Assembly (NCBI GenBank): GCA_022925895.1
Contig: JAKSYS010000653.1
Coordinates: 1 to 34,975, forward strand
DNA from: Fragilaria crotonensis
Taxonomy: Eukaryota; Bacillariophyta; Fragilariophyceae; Fragilariales; Fragilariaceae
Direction of reading: 5' to 3'
DNA: 34,975 nt
How positions within the stretch are numbered: the stretch's first letter is position 1; each line of letters opens with the position of its first letter. Positions 19,722 to 29,299 of the stretch are shown here, piece after piece. A program made the position numbers and the translations under genes. The notes beneath the pieces were generated by a model that saw only the letters and a program-made list of their open reading frames with translations, did not search any database and was not told the DNA's origin.

Positions 19722-21344
19722 CTACTCTTCATAATGGGAATGGGCCTCAGGGAAACTTGTTCCGATCTGCATTGAACCCATACGGTAGCAACGAATGTTT
19801 AGCTCGAAGACGTCGACACCAGTGTCCAAGGTCACGTGATTTTCTTCCCCACCCACCAAGAAACAAGTGGTGTAGAGTGCCATTTCGAACTCGGGCGAAG
19901 TTCCCATGAAACTGGTACCTACGGCCTTCTCAACTCCATTCCAAGCAAACTGCAACGTCAAAATGTGGTCGTCGTCATTCGTCGCAGCTTCGTTTTGACC
20001 TCTTGGCTTGATGTAACCACGGTAGTCCAGGGCACCCTTCTTCTCCTCCTGGTACAACTGAATCCAGTTGTGAAACCCGCTGACCTTGTCATCCTTGACT
20101 TCTCCGATAAAGACATGCTCAAAACCAGACGAGTCCTCGCGACCTCCACGAGAGCGACCATAGGGCTTGAACCAGATTCTATGCAGCAGGTCAAGAAATC
20201 CTTCCTTGTCGGAGGGAACGTTTTCTGCATTGGCACTGCAATACTTGTGACAGAATTGCATGGGTGCGGTCTCCATGACAGCTCGAAGAAAAACCTTGAC
20301 TTCGCTGCGCTCACTATCGGAGACGGACTCTGCAACACCAGTTGCCGCAATGTAATTGTCCAAGAGGGCAAGGAATGCGCGGTAGGTTGGTCGCGTCTGG
20401 AATTGACGTTCATCGACGCTCGTGAACAGCGGGTCCTCAGCGGCGTCGTCCCTCTGGAAGGGTTTCTTACCGTCCTGAACGTTCAACACAAAGTCCGTGC
20501 CTTGTTTGAGACGATTGACATCTAAATCCCAGATATGCTGGACTGCACTGGCAAGACTGGCATCCAGACCAAGCGAAGCAATGGACATAGCCTCTGGGAC
20601 CTCGACCTCCAACTCATATGGGCGAGACCTGCCGTCGACATGTCGGTGAATGGAGATGCGTGGAAAAAGGGGACGCAAAGATACAGTTTCAACCAACCAT
20701 CTTGACACTTACATGAAGCAACTCGTTTCAAAAGCGTGCACAACAACATTGATGCACCTCAAGAGCTTTACATTATTATCGTTGTCATCCCCGAGGAAGT
20801 CGGAACCGATGCGAAAGGCGCTAGAACGTGTAAAGACGAGCTTCTCAGGTGGTGGGGGAATTTGCTCCGCAAAGAATGCCGCCAACTCGGAATTCTCTTC
20901 TTGGTCAACAGAAAGATCTGAGAAGATATTCTGAAGAAACTCGTTGACCTTGCTTTCCTCGAAGCCGTCAGTACCATCAAGTGGCTTGGGTCTGTAGAGT
21001 ACGATTTGCGGGGGGAAGGAACGGGATTAGTCAAGTGATGAGGGAAAGGACCAGAAGCGCGTCCGAACCCGGAATTCAACTCACTGCATTCGAGAGGCCT
21101 CAACAGCATGTACGATAGCATTGATGGCCTTGAGAATTGCCACATTGGTCTCATTATCGTCAGTCAAGAACTCGCAACCGATGCGAAAGGCACTGGCGCG
21201 GAGGGAAACGAGAGTATCAGGGGGTGGGTTAGCTTCTTGAAAGAAATCAATTAACTCCTGGGCTTCTTCGCGGTCTACCGTAAGGTCTTCAAAGATGCTG
21301 CGATAGAATGCTTCTACCTTTGAGTTCATTGCGTAGTTGGACAT
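19722..21344 (-). CDS. EndoU (XendoU) endoribonuclease with duplicated N-terminal module
   Basis: Uridylate-preferring endoribonuclease of the XendoU family. Three exons: 21085-21344, 20713-20991, 19722-20628. They join to 1,446 bases, 481 residues, with no frame breaks. Residues 8-86 and 100-179 are two copies of an 80-residue module (SKVxxFxxxIF, SAFRIGxxFLxDDN, INxxVHAxExS). From about 195 the EndoU domain runs to the end: AVQHIWDLDVNRL, SSGFEHVFIGE, KVSGFHNWIQLY, LQFAWNGVEKAVG, GTSPEFEMALYT. The expected catalytic triad is visible: H351 (FEHVF), H366 (GFHNW) and K414 (VEKAVG, 48 residues after H366, near the 46 in frog XendoU). The ATG at 21344 (MSNYAMNSK) is chosen; a GTG a few bases earlier is not needed. 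No signal peptide, so probably nuclear or cytosolic. The module copies are unfamiliar to me; each is encoded by one exon. Confidence 0.92.
20629..20712 (-). other. EndoU intron 2 (84 bp)
   Basis: Donor GTAAGTG at 20712 and acceptor GACGGCAG at 20629 on the minus strand. Phase 2: AT joins G to make ATG, giving SCF-M-SRPYELEV. The reading frame is kept and the second module runs into the catalytic domain. Confidence 0.85.
20992..21084 (-). other. EndoU intron 1 (93 bp)
   Basis: Donor GTGAGTT at 21084 and acceptor CTCTACAG at 20992 on the minus strand. Phase 2: CA joins A to make CAA, giving SRM-Q-PKPLDGT. It falls at the same place in module 1 as intron 2 does in module 2. Confidence 0.85.
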
Positions 21345-23975
21345 GGTCACTTGCTGGTTTTCCGTGTTTGTGTTCGTCGGGATTTGTGAGTACTATCGAC
21401 TATCGACTCCTATGTGATAAAGATCCTCGCCCAAAAAATCACGGTATTGGTATGAACGTTTCTACTGTACCACTAGAGACCATTCGGGCTCTGGAGCAGT
21501 GGCCCGATCCAGCCAGCCCCTCGTTAAAGTACCGTTACTACTCTTATTTTTGTATGATCGAAAAACTCATTCTTCATTACAGAGTAGATAACGGTTTCTA
21601 AGTTCATGTAAAGCTTGATTTCTCAACCAATTCCTCAAACGACGCTGAGATAGTGCATCGTTATGCTCCTTGGGTTGGCTTGTACCTGGTACCACGAGAT
21701 GCACGGACTCATCGTTGTTCGGCTTTTTGGTGAAGTCGATTTGAGGCCTGAAATTGACCTTCCACGTGGACGAAAATTAGAAATGTACTAATTCCCATGT
21801 AGGCTGTACGAGGAAAAAATCTGAATTGCAGAGAATTTCGAAGTGCTCTGTCACCAACGCACTGCACCACTATCTGACAATGAGAAATCCGTCCATGAAG
21901 TGATCCATTGTCATCAAGATGATGCTGGTGGTGCCTGCAAAGCCATGTTCAAAAACGTCACAGGCAGTTGATGGATGGTTGGGATCGACGATCGGTGGTT
22001 GTTGACACTCCTGATTCACATACTTCGTGTCGCAAACAGAATTCAACACTTAACTTCAATTGACGACTCTTCTTCTCGTTCTGCCTCCCTTTTCAACAAC
22101 AAGGAACAATGTGAAAGTGTGGATATGCTCATGAATGACGGCCACAGTTTTGCTGAGTGCAATGGTTGCACTACTCTCGCAGTTTTTCTGGAGGTATGTG
22201 AAATGCTATGAACTATCGATCATTTCACTTCAAAACTTGTCCTCTGGTTGTATCTCACGCCTTTGTTTCAGGCATAATCTCCTGTCTATTAGTTGTTGAT
22301 TACAGTTCAAGAAGCTGCATCAAAGCTCTCGATAAAAAATTTGATTGCAGGTTGATTCTATCGCTTGTGTTTTTGAGGAGGCGGTGCATCAAAGTTTTAA
22401 GATATGCTGGAAGATAATTTTGATCCAAATGAAGCGTGTGTCTGCTATTTCTGATTTGGACGAGGTGGAGACGCATCAAACCTGTCAAATATGGACAACA
22501 TTGTTGGCCCTGATGCAGGTTGTGTCCGCTGTGTCTGCAACAATAGTAGAGGCGGAGCTTGCGTGTGCATCAACCGTGTCGGATGACAGCCATTGTCCGA
22601 ATGTATCAGGTTGTGCCTCCTAACCTTCTGTTTTGCATGGAGGAGTAGCTGTGTCTTCAAAGCTGCCAAATGTGGACGACAACCTTGTCGCTCCAGTTGC
22701 AGATTCTGAATGCTGCTTGAAGGAAGAAGAGCGACTCCCTCACTTCTGCTAAAGACGACAGAAGAGGATGCTTTGTTGGGCAGTTCGGAATTTTGCTTGC
22801 CTTTTGAAGGAGCCGCATTTTAGTGCTTGTTGTAATTGTGAGCCGTCGACAGCGGCTGCCTCCTTTGTGTCATCATCGTTGTCTGTCAACACACTTAAGT
22901 AGATCAACAACGTGAGATTAGCTCGAGAGCTCGAGTATACAAAATGCGCGCCAACAATAGATCGTTTGTGCCGGCGATTTACTTAAATGATTTTTTATAT
23001 GTTGAGTACAGTGGATGGATAATGCATTTCGGTGAAGACGTTAAAAATAGCATCGAATTCGTGCTCATAACCAGAAATCGGGCCGCTGCCTCATGTAAGC
23101 ATAGCTATTTGCTATACAATAATCTACACCGTACTACTAGTAGTCGTATGGCAGCATGGCAGCATACGCCATACGCTATACGTCAAAGGAAAATCCATCC
23201 TTGACTATCTCGACTACAATCATTCGGGACTCGGGACCGACCGTCAGCAGCTGCCAGGGTGTCACCGTGTCACCTTGTGGCTTGTGGTTCATGGAGCGAA
23301 GGGACTTTCGGTGTATGAAGTCTAAATTCATTCCGACTAGATGCTTGGGCTACAGATGAACTCTAGGAGCATTTGATCCATATAGTATCCTTTATCCTTT
23401 CTATGCTGCTCGATGTAGTTACGGGCAGATGTTGACAATTTCCCGGATTTGGTACGTGATGCACGGAGGATTTTGCCTTCAACGGTGTGTTGTGCTTCAT
23501 CACGTCGTAATCTATCCTCATGACTATGTTGGCGAGTTGCCAATCTTGGGTGTGATTTGGTTAACCAGGTCGTCTTTGACCAAACGATTGTTGCGACCAG
23601 ACTGTCCGGCGCTCAGTATGAGCTGTGATTCGTGATATACTATACCAGGAGAGTCGTAGCATAGCGATGCGTATGTTCGTAGGCTATATAGCCACAGCAT
23701 CACGAACCTCGCGACTCGATACCCTTGAGCCTCGAGTCGTAGTACCAGGTACTTAATGCAATTCGCTAACCTTCTTGTTTTTTCGTGTTTCGCCCCTGCA
23801 CGACTTGAACCTCTCACCAGAAATTCGCTCTCATATACGACCTTGAACTCTTTAGAGTACCAGTACAACAGGTAGCACCTGGTATTGTAAGGTACAGTAC
23901 CAGGGTACTCGTAGCATCTGGGTCGTGAAACGAACAGGATCCCCCTATATCGCATCTCACTTTTTCATAAAGAAA
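21345..23975. other. Gene-poor 2.6-kb stretch
   Basis: I recognise no gene here. Between 21960 and 22760 several short open frames on the plus strand follow one another in shifting frames (around 21975-22210, 22345-22623) and share recurrent words such as GCATCAA, so a decayed or indel-broken gene is possible, but no protein family is visible. From 23630 to 23920 the DNA becomes rich in GTAC/GGTACC words again and probably holds the promoter of the next gene. Confidence 0.4.
23337..23640 (-). CDS. Possible small protein or gene fragment, unrecognised
   Basis: On the minus strand, QSGRNNRLVKDDLVNQ near 23600 is followed, after a likely one-base shift near 23553, by HPRLATRQHSHEDRLRRDEA and then KGYYMDQMLLEFICSPSI ending at a stop at 23337. 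The charged, helical composition looks more like protein than chance. I do not recognise it and no start codon or neighbour supports it. It may be the 3' remnant of a gene. Confidence 0.2.
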
Positions 23976-24923
23976 ATGATCTACTCCACTGAACAACCCG
24001 ATTCAAACCAAGGGCAGAAACACTCAGAATTGCTTGTCCTACCCGCAATGCTTCTGGTCACTGCAATTATCCTTGTAGCAGTCTGGTTCGCAACGCCATT
24101 GGCCCTGTCTACCCAGAACTACGATCCGATCCTGGAACTCAAAATAAAGGTGCTGTCCATCACGATCACGCTCTTTTCTATTTCAATAGCTATAATGGCG
24201 CGGACGTCAGACATTCCAGAAGATCCGTACGACCCTGTCCGGGAGACATGGTTTGGTCATCGAATGGCAAGGGAGGGCGAATGGACGAACATCCCCGTCG
24301 TCCTCGTCGCTATGTACTCCCTCGTCCTTGGATATGGCACTGTGGTTAGCATAATCACGGGCCCAGACACTCCCTTACTCTGCATTCCAGCATTTTACAT
24401 GGTCGGACTGGTTGCCTTTTACTTTTGGCATGTGGCAGCACACCGAGTCGAGAACACGGAACTCAATCGAGCGCATATGTTGCATCATCAAGATCGCTTT
24501 CCACAACATGACTTTTACGGTGATTCCATTCCTGACATGCAACGCGAGCGAGATGCTCGCGGTGGAGGCCCCCAAACGATGCTGTCGTTGATGAATCCCT
24601 TCCGTCGGACAGCCGAACCAACGTCGTTGGCTCACGAAGGGCCGCTTGTCTTGGCAGTTTTGGCCGTTGTCGTGTTTGCAAAATTCTTGCTGCACGTCTC
24701 AACCGCCACGTGCCTTTGGGCATTACTGGGTTTTCTGCTTCTGATGTCCGTCGGGAGTGCCATTCACATGTCCTTCCACGAGCGCGGTTTCCAACTTGAG
24801 CCGTACGCCTGGTTCAGGGAATTACGAGCCCTTCACATGATTCATCATTTGCACCGCAAGAATTTCGCCATGGTTAATGTGATCTTGGACATGATGTTTT
24901 GTTCACTGCTTTTACATGAATAA
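23976..24923 (+). CDS. Fatty acid hydroxylase / sterol desaturase superfamily membrane protein
   Basis: Intact 315-residue membrane enzyme with the di-iron histidine boxes of PF04116. Box 1 is HVAAH (H-x3-H) after AFYFW, box 2 is HMLHH (H-x2-H-H) in LNRAHMLHHQDRF, a further HMSFHE lies in the loop, and the last box HMIHHLHRKNF (H-x2-H-H) sits near the C-terminus. Membrane helices are visible near residues 20-42 (LLVLPAMLLVTAIILVAVW), 55-72, 110-135, 145-155, 230-250 and 250-270. Members hydroxylate or desaturate sterols, sphingolipids, fatty acids or carotenoids in the ER or plastid; the substrate here is unknown. The ATG at 23976 is taken because the longer frame has no earlier ATG. The short C-terminus ends right after the last helix. 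It faces the SPRY gene with only 91 bases between stops. Confidence 0.85.
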   Translation: MIYSTEQPDSNQGQKHSELLVLPAMLLVTAIILVAVWFATPLALSTQNYDPILELKIKVLSITITLFSISIAIMARTSDIPEDPYDPVRETWFGHRMAREGEWTNIPVVLVAMYSLVLGYGTVVSIITGPDTPLLCIPAFYMVGLVAFYFWHVAAHRVENTELNRAHMLHHQDRFPQHDFYGDSIPDMQRERDARGGGPQTMLSLMNPFRRTAEPTSLAHEGPLVLAVLAVVVFAKFLLHVSTATCLWALLGFLLLMSVGSAIHMSFHERGFQLEPYAWFRELRALHMIHHLHRKNFAMVNVILDMMFCSLLLHE

Positions 24924-25014
24924 TTTGCTTCAATGTGATGTGCAACGTGTCCACCAGGCGTCCGGAAGAGAAGAATTGCCTCGAAGTCATCAGCAAATCC
25001 TTCTAACGTCGAAG

Positions 25015-26183
25015 CTACTGCACGGTGTCATCATCGTCGTCGTCATCATTATCAACATCATCGTCTTCTTCGTCGTCATCATCATCATCCTCTGTAGGTA
25101 CCACGGGGCGACATCCTTCATCGCTTCTGAACACGATACTCCCGTCAACGGCATAGACTGTCACACCAGGTGGTGCTCCAACGTGTTCACGCCACGTCGC
25201 TCTCAAATCTTCGGAAGAAAAGCGACACATAACCTGGGGTTCCAGGACTATGCAGTGTTACTGTTGGAAAGAGCTCCTCTTCCGCCGGTACTAGGAGTGG
25301 TAGTGTCGATTTGTGCAACGCAGGCAGCTTGCTCGATATTTGCTCCGGATGTATAGGCGGTGGCACGATTTGGCCATTGACGTTAAATGTGACTGTAGCT
25401 GCCACCATGACTCCGTCCCAAGTTTCAAACGCAGATTGGTCGTCGAGATGCACCAAGCAGCCGACAGTGGCATTGTCGCCATAGCCAGACTGGTTGGGGT
25501 CCAAAGATGAACACCACTGACCTGCTGTTAATATTTGGCCTGTAGTGCACAGGCCGACTGAACCCTTCCACGCCCCCACCAACGTATTAAGTGGCATTTC
25601 CAAAGTAGAGAGCCCGATGGACAGGGTTGCCATGGACGTCGGTAGTGCTACATCAGCACGCGGAAGTACTGTCATTTCGAAGTAGGCGTAGCAATTCCGT
25701 AGGACTGGCACCATACTACGTGTTGAACAATACAAGACATTCCCATCTGCTTGACAAAATGAAGTGGCAAAATTAGTCAAAAACTTTGTAGGGCGCTTGC
25801 TCGTTGTACACCAAGGCATCGGCGTCGCTCTTACCTTTGGTGGCCACATGCTGACCGCACGAAAGGACAATACCACCACCTACATCTGCCGCATTAAAGA
25901 CTGCCAGGCGGTTCGCATCTCGCAGAGCCAATGCCATAGCTCGCGTTCGCTCATTGTCGGAATCTAAGCCATCCTCCACTCGAAGCTTGTCCCTCGCCAA
26001 GAAGATGACATCTTCCGTGAAGCGAGTCCCACGGGCCATGACCAGGAAACGAGAGTCCGGTGACGGTGGGAAGGACTTGGGAGTACACATAAAGGGTGAA
26101 GGAGGGCATCCTTCCTTGGGAGTTTGTAGAGGTGATGATGTTTGTGATGTCGGAAAGTCAATGTTGTCAAAGGTTGACATCAT
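25015..26183 (-). CDS. SPRY/B30.2-domain protein with acidic tail (two frame breaks)
   Basis: About 385 residues. The N-terminal 45 residues are Pro/Ser-rich (SPLQTPKEGCPPSP). Then comes a conserved-looking block (RFTEDVIFLARDKLRVEDGL, ADVGGGIVLSCGQH) and a SPRY-type core: CYAYFEMTVL, LSIGLSTLEMPLN, SVGLCTTGQI, YGDNATVGCLVHLDD, VAATVTFNVNGQIV, and the closing CRFSSEDLRATWREHVG. SPRY domains bind protein partners; the partner here is unknown. Breaks lie near 25784 (probably an extra base in an AAA or T run) and at the CCCC 25236-25239 (an extra C). The C-terminus is an Asp/Glu tail encoded by a TCA/TCG trinucleotide run at 25022-25095. The starts at 26183 and 26180 are adjacent ATGs. The gene begins only 53 bases below the stop of the next gene on the same strand, so the two could be one transcript. 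Confidence 0.72.
25022..25095. repeat. Trinucleotide-rich tract encoding acidic tail
   Basis: Plus-strand run of TCA/TCG/TCT triplets that encodes Asp and Glu on the minus strand at the C-terminus of the SPRY protein. Such tracts vary in length between alleles. Confidence 0.75.
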
Positions 26184-26236
26184 CTTTTCTTTCCAACGGC
26201 AACACGACTGTGGCTAGAAAGGGACGCAAAGAGACC

Positions 26237-27146
26237 TCATAATGCATCATTTTCTGAACTCTTTCTTGGCACTTTCGTCAAGGCCTCGTCTTCCCGTTCA
26301 CGGTAACTGATGACATGTGCGGCCGAGTTAATCTGTGACAATTTCTCAATCAAGTCTCGATTCGCAGCAACATCGCCAATTCCGGATGTCATGTCCACCA
26401 TACCATAATGATCTCGAGACAAGCGATTGAGAGCGGAGGGCACTCCTGTCGCGACACTTTGAATGCCGCTAGCAAAGACGTCAGTAGCAGTAGAGAATTG
26501 CAGGTTGGTAAGCATATTCCAGATGCGATTCAAAAGGCGCACGACGGCGTCTACTAACGAATTGATGCAGTCCAACGAAACTTCGATTCTGCAAATGCAG
26601 TGTCCAACATGGTTTCTCGAACAGCATCCAACAAGTGAATCAATACGGAGAGTGGAACATTTTGGAGCACTGATCTGATGATGAACTGTAATAGGTTGGG
26701 TTGTTGGGGTGGTTCTCTGAGTGTCTCAGGGATAACTCTCTAGACTTCTGGATATCAGTCGCTGCTTTGTGGGCCTTGACACAAAACTGACGTAATGATT
26801 GCGGGTGGGCAAAGACAGCCGCCGCCAACTTCTGCGTGACGTAGCGTCGTTGGCGATCTTGCAGTCGCTGATGCATTAAGTCGTCATCGAAGGTATAACC
26901 CACAGCATCATCGTCCATTCCATGTTCATCTGGCGACAGAGCCATCAGTCCCGGTGTCTCTGGGGTTTTAACAAAGGACGACCAACTACCCACCTGAGCT
27001 AGGTTGTTGTGGGAGGAAGCTCCCATTGACGCAGCGTCAGAGAGAGTCAAGAAAGATGCTATGTGCCGCACAATCGCTCCATCTTGATAGGGCGGTGATA
27101 TTCGAATCGTGTACTCATCGTGCAAGGGGAAGGAACTGCCTTCCAT
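26237..27146 (-). CDS. Hypothetical protein, weakly F-box-like N-terminus (two frame breaks)
   Basis: About 302 residues read across two breaks. Near residue 25 DGAIVRHIASFLTLSDAAS has the spacing and hydrophobic pattern of an F-box helix pair, which is suggestive only. The middle has GYTFDDDLMHQRLQDRQRR and a polar low-complexity stretch (NHPNNPTYYSSSSDQ). After a frame change near 26665 comes VLQNVPLSVLIHLLDAVRE, and after another near 26585 LDCINSLVDAVVRLLNRIW and a C-terminal part ending KSSENDAL. The ATG at 27146 is the first in frame. I do not recognise the protein. If the weak F-box is real, its tight spacing to the SPRY gene on the same strand recalls F-box/SPRY ubiquitin-ligase adaptors, possibly as one split gene. 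Confidence 0.55.
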
Positions 27147-27799
27147 CGCGGTTACCTTCGTTGAAGAGCCTTTCAGATCTTAGGTAGTGCAGCCCTCTTT
27201 GGGCGAAGGTTGCAGCTGTTGGACTAGCTTTTCTCGAGTTCTCAATACACACAGATCTAGACTTCTGCATTCATTCCTGTTAACTTTGAAGACGTACTCT
27301 TGCTGTACAAAGCACAATACGCCATGTAAAGGAATCTGTTTTCTGTTTCATGACGCTACCAGTAGTGATGACGCCGAGCACGGCGGATTCACTCGTACAT
27401 GTGGGAGTAGATAACTGTTTTCTCCTCTGTCACCCAATTGGATGTCACTTCTGTATCTCAGTATATGCAGTCCACGTGCAACCGACTCCGACCTCCAACC
27501 GCTCAGACCATGTGAATACCTGGTACTAGTACATGGTACCCGGTACTACTGGTACTATGGATACAAGAGTACTGTCCCCTGGTACAACGTCAAACATCTA
27601 ATCGAAACCGCTTCCTATCGGTGGAGGCGCGGTGTCTCACTTGACGCCGGGTCGGCGGTCGACGGGCGCTCAATCTTCAAGGCATCTGGAATTCAATGTA
27701 TCGAAGAACCTCAACGAACCTATCCGATCTGGTATTTCTCGCACACTAATCCAACTACTGCCCTCTGCTGCACCGTTCCAAGTTCAAACAAAGTCAACC
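27147..27799. other. Intergenic between divergent hypothetical and Rpn8 genes
   Basis: About 650 bases between two start codons, so expected to hold two promoters. GTAC/GGTACC words cluster at 27520-27580. No gene or RNA recognised. Confidence 0.5.
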
Positions 27800-28946
27800 A
27801 TGACGGAAACCGCGGACAGTACCACCAAGGATGAAACGACAACGACAACGACCTCCGTAAACACCAGCATTGTTGATGTAACGATCCATCCTCTCGTTCT
27901 GCTATCAGCTGCAGATCACTATCATCGTGTGGCAAGAGGAACAAAAAAGCGAGTGGTGGGCGTTTTGCTGGGCAGTGTGTCTAGGGGCAACATTGATGCC
28001 ACCAACTCCTTTGCAGTGCCTTTTGAGGAAGATTCCAATAACCCTGTGAGTAGACCTAGTATGAATTGTTTCAGCTCCCCCGGCTTTCGAGCAAAGTGGA
28101 GGAGAAAACACTGTGCACGCGTCACTAACGCTTTTCCAAATCCTGATGTACGCTCATCTCCTTCTCGCAGGCTGTCTTTTACTTGGATCACAATTATCTG
28201 GAGAACATGCTCATCATGTTCCGAAAGGTCAATGCCAAAGAGCGTGTGGTTGGATTTTACTCTACAGGCCCCCAAATCCGCCCAAACGATCTCCGGATTT
28301 ATGATTTAGTCTCACGATTTACAGTTGGTTCGCCCTACAGTCCCGTGTTTTGCATCATTGACATCCGACCCAATCGACAGTCGATCCCTACGACGGCATA
28401 CAAGGTCGTTGAAGAAGTTAGCAGTGGCAACGATTCGAATCAGCGGAATCGTCAATTTGCTCATGTCCCCTCACTCATTGGTGCCATGGAGGCAGAGGAG
28501 GTGGGCGTCGAACACTTGTTGCGAGAAATCAACGATCCAACTGTTTCAACCGTGGCCTCTCTCATCAAGGCGAAATGTCGGTCTGGCGACGCTGGCAGAA
28601 AAACTTGTGGAATGCCAACAATACTTGGAAGCCTGTGCGTGGCGAGAAGAAAATGAACCCTGAAATTTCAGCCAACATGCAAACGATTCTCAATTTACTC
28701 CCGAATCTCAATACAGAAGATTTGGTCCGCAGCATGTTAGTAAAGACGAATGATATGCATATGGCAATCTACTTGTCGGCGTTGATTCGAAGCGTTATTG
28801 CGCTTCATGATTTAGTCAACAACAAAATTCAATACGGGCATGAGGAAACAGGTGAAGAGAAGAAGGAAGATCCTGCACCAGGCAAGACGAAAGAGGTAGC
28901 GAAGGAGAGCAGCAGTGAAAAGACTAAGGAGACTGAGAAGAAGTAA
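27800..28946 (+). CDS. 26S proteasome lid subunit Rpn8/PSMD7 (one intron, several frame breaks)
   Basis: Non-catalytic MPN subunit that pairs with Rpn11 in the proteasome lid. Exon 1 is 27800-28045, exon 2 is 28171-28946; about 340 residues. After a Thr-rich leader ([14 protein letters not shown]) the MPN domain reads [39 protein letters not shown], then across the splice [32 protein letters not shown], and FCIIDIRPN. The JAMM metal site is absent: the H-x-H position is degenerate (YSTGP), as in other Rpn8 proteins. [20 protein letters not shown] is a strong family block. Two bases appear lost in 28573-28585 (homopolymers in AAATGTCGG), giving [18 protein letters not shown], and a shift near 28636 leads to [19 protein letters not shown] and [20 protein letters not shown]. 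The C-terminus is a Lys/Glu-rich tail. Start context CAACCATGA is good. Confidence 0.92.
28046..28170 (+). other. Intron in Rpn8 gene (125 bp)
   Basis: Donor GTGAGTAG and acceptor CTTCTCGCAG. It is phase 0 and joins DSNNP to [13 protein letters not shown], matching the family alignment exactly. Confidence 0.92.
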
Positions 28947-29299
28947 GAATCGACACTAGTTATTGGTACTGGAGAACTTTGTTGACGGGCTAAGAAATGC
29001 TGTGTTAAGCAGAGGCAGTACAGGTCTTTATGACCTGACCTACTATTAGTTTTTGACTCGCACATCAATTCATCAACAAGTGTTTCAACCATGGGTTGTC
29101 AAATTATCGTAAATAGCACATGCAGATGTGATTCTTCAAATTCTCTAGTCATGTACATTTGGGGACAATTATCAATCATTTCATTCAACGTTGATGAACG
29201 ATTGTCCGTCAGTCTTGCAGCGAATGTTTTTAAAGGCAAGCAACCATAAACCAGGCATCGTTCCTTGACCGAAACGTTCTTGCATCAGTACGAACTGGA
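28947..29299. other. Intergenic between convergent Rpn8 and SulP genes
   Basis: About 350 bases with two 3' ends facing; no gene or repeat recognised. Confidence 0.5.

Noticed and set aside
19836-20525. 229-residue plus-strand open frame opposite EndoU
   Set aside because: It lies entirely over the conserved EndoU exon 3 and has no recognisable domain.
23785-23880. tRNA-like T-loop (GGTTCAAGTC) on the minus strand
   Set aside because: The flanking bases do not form a T stem and no matching acceptor or anticodon arm is present.
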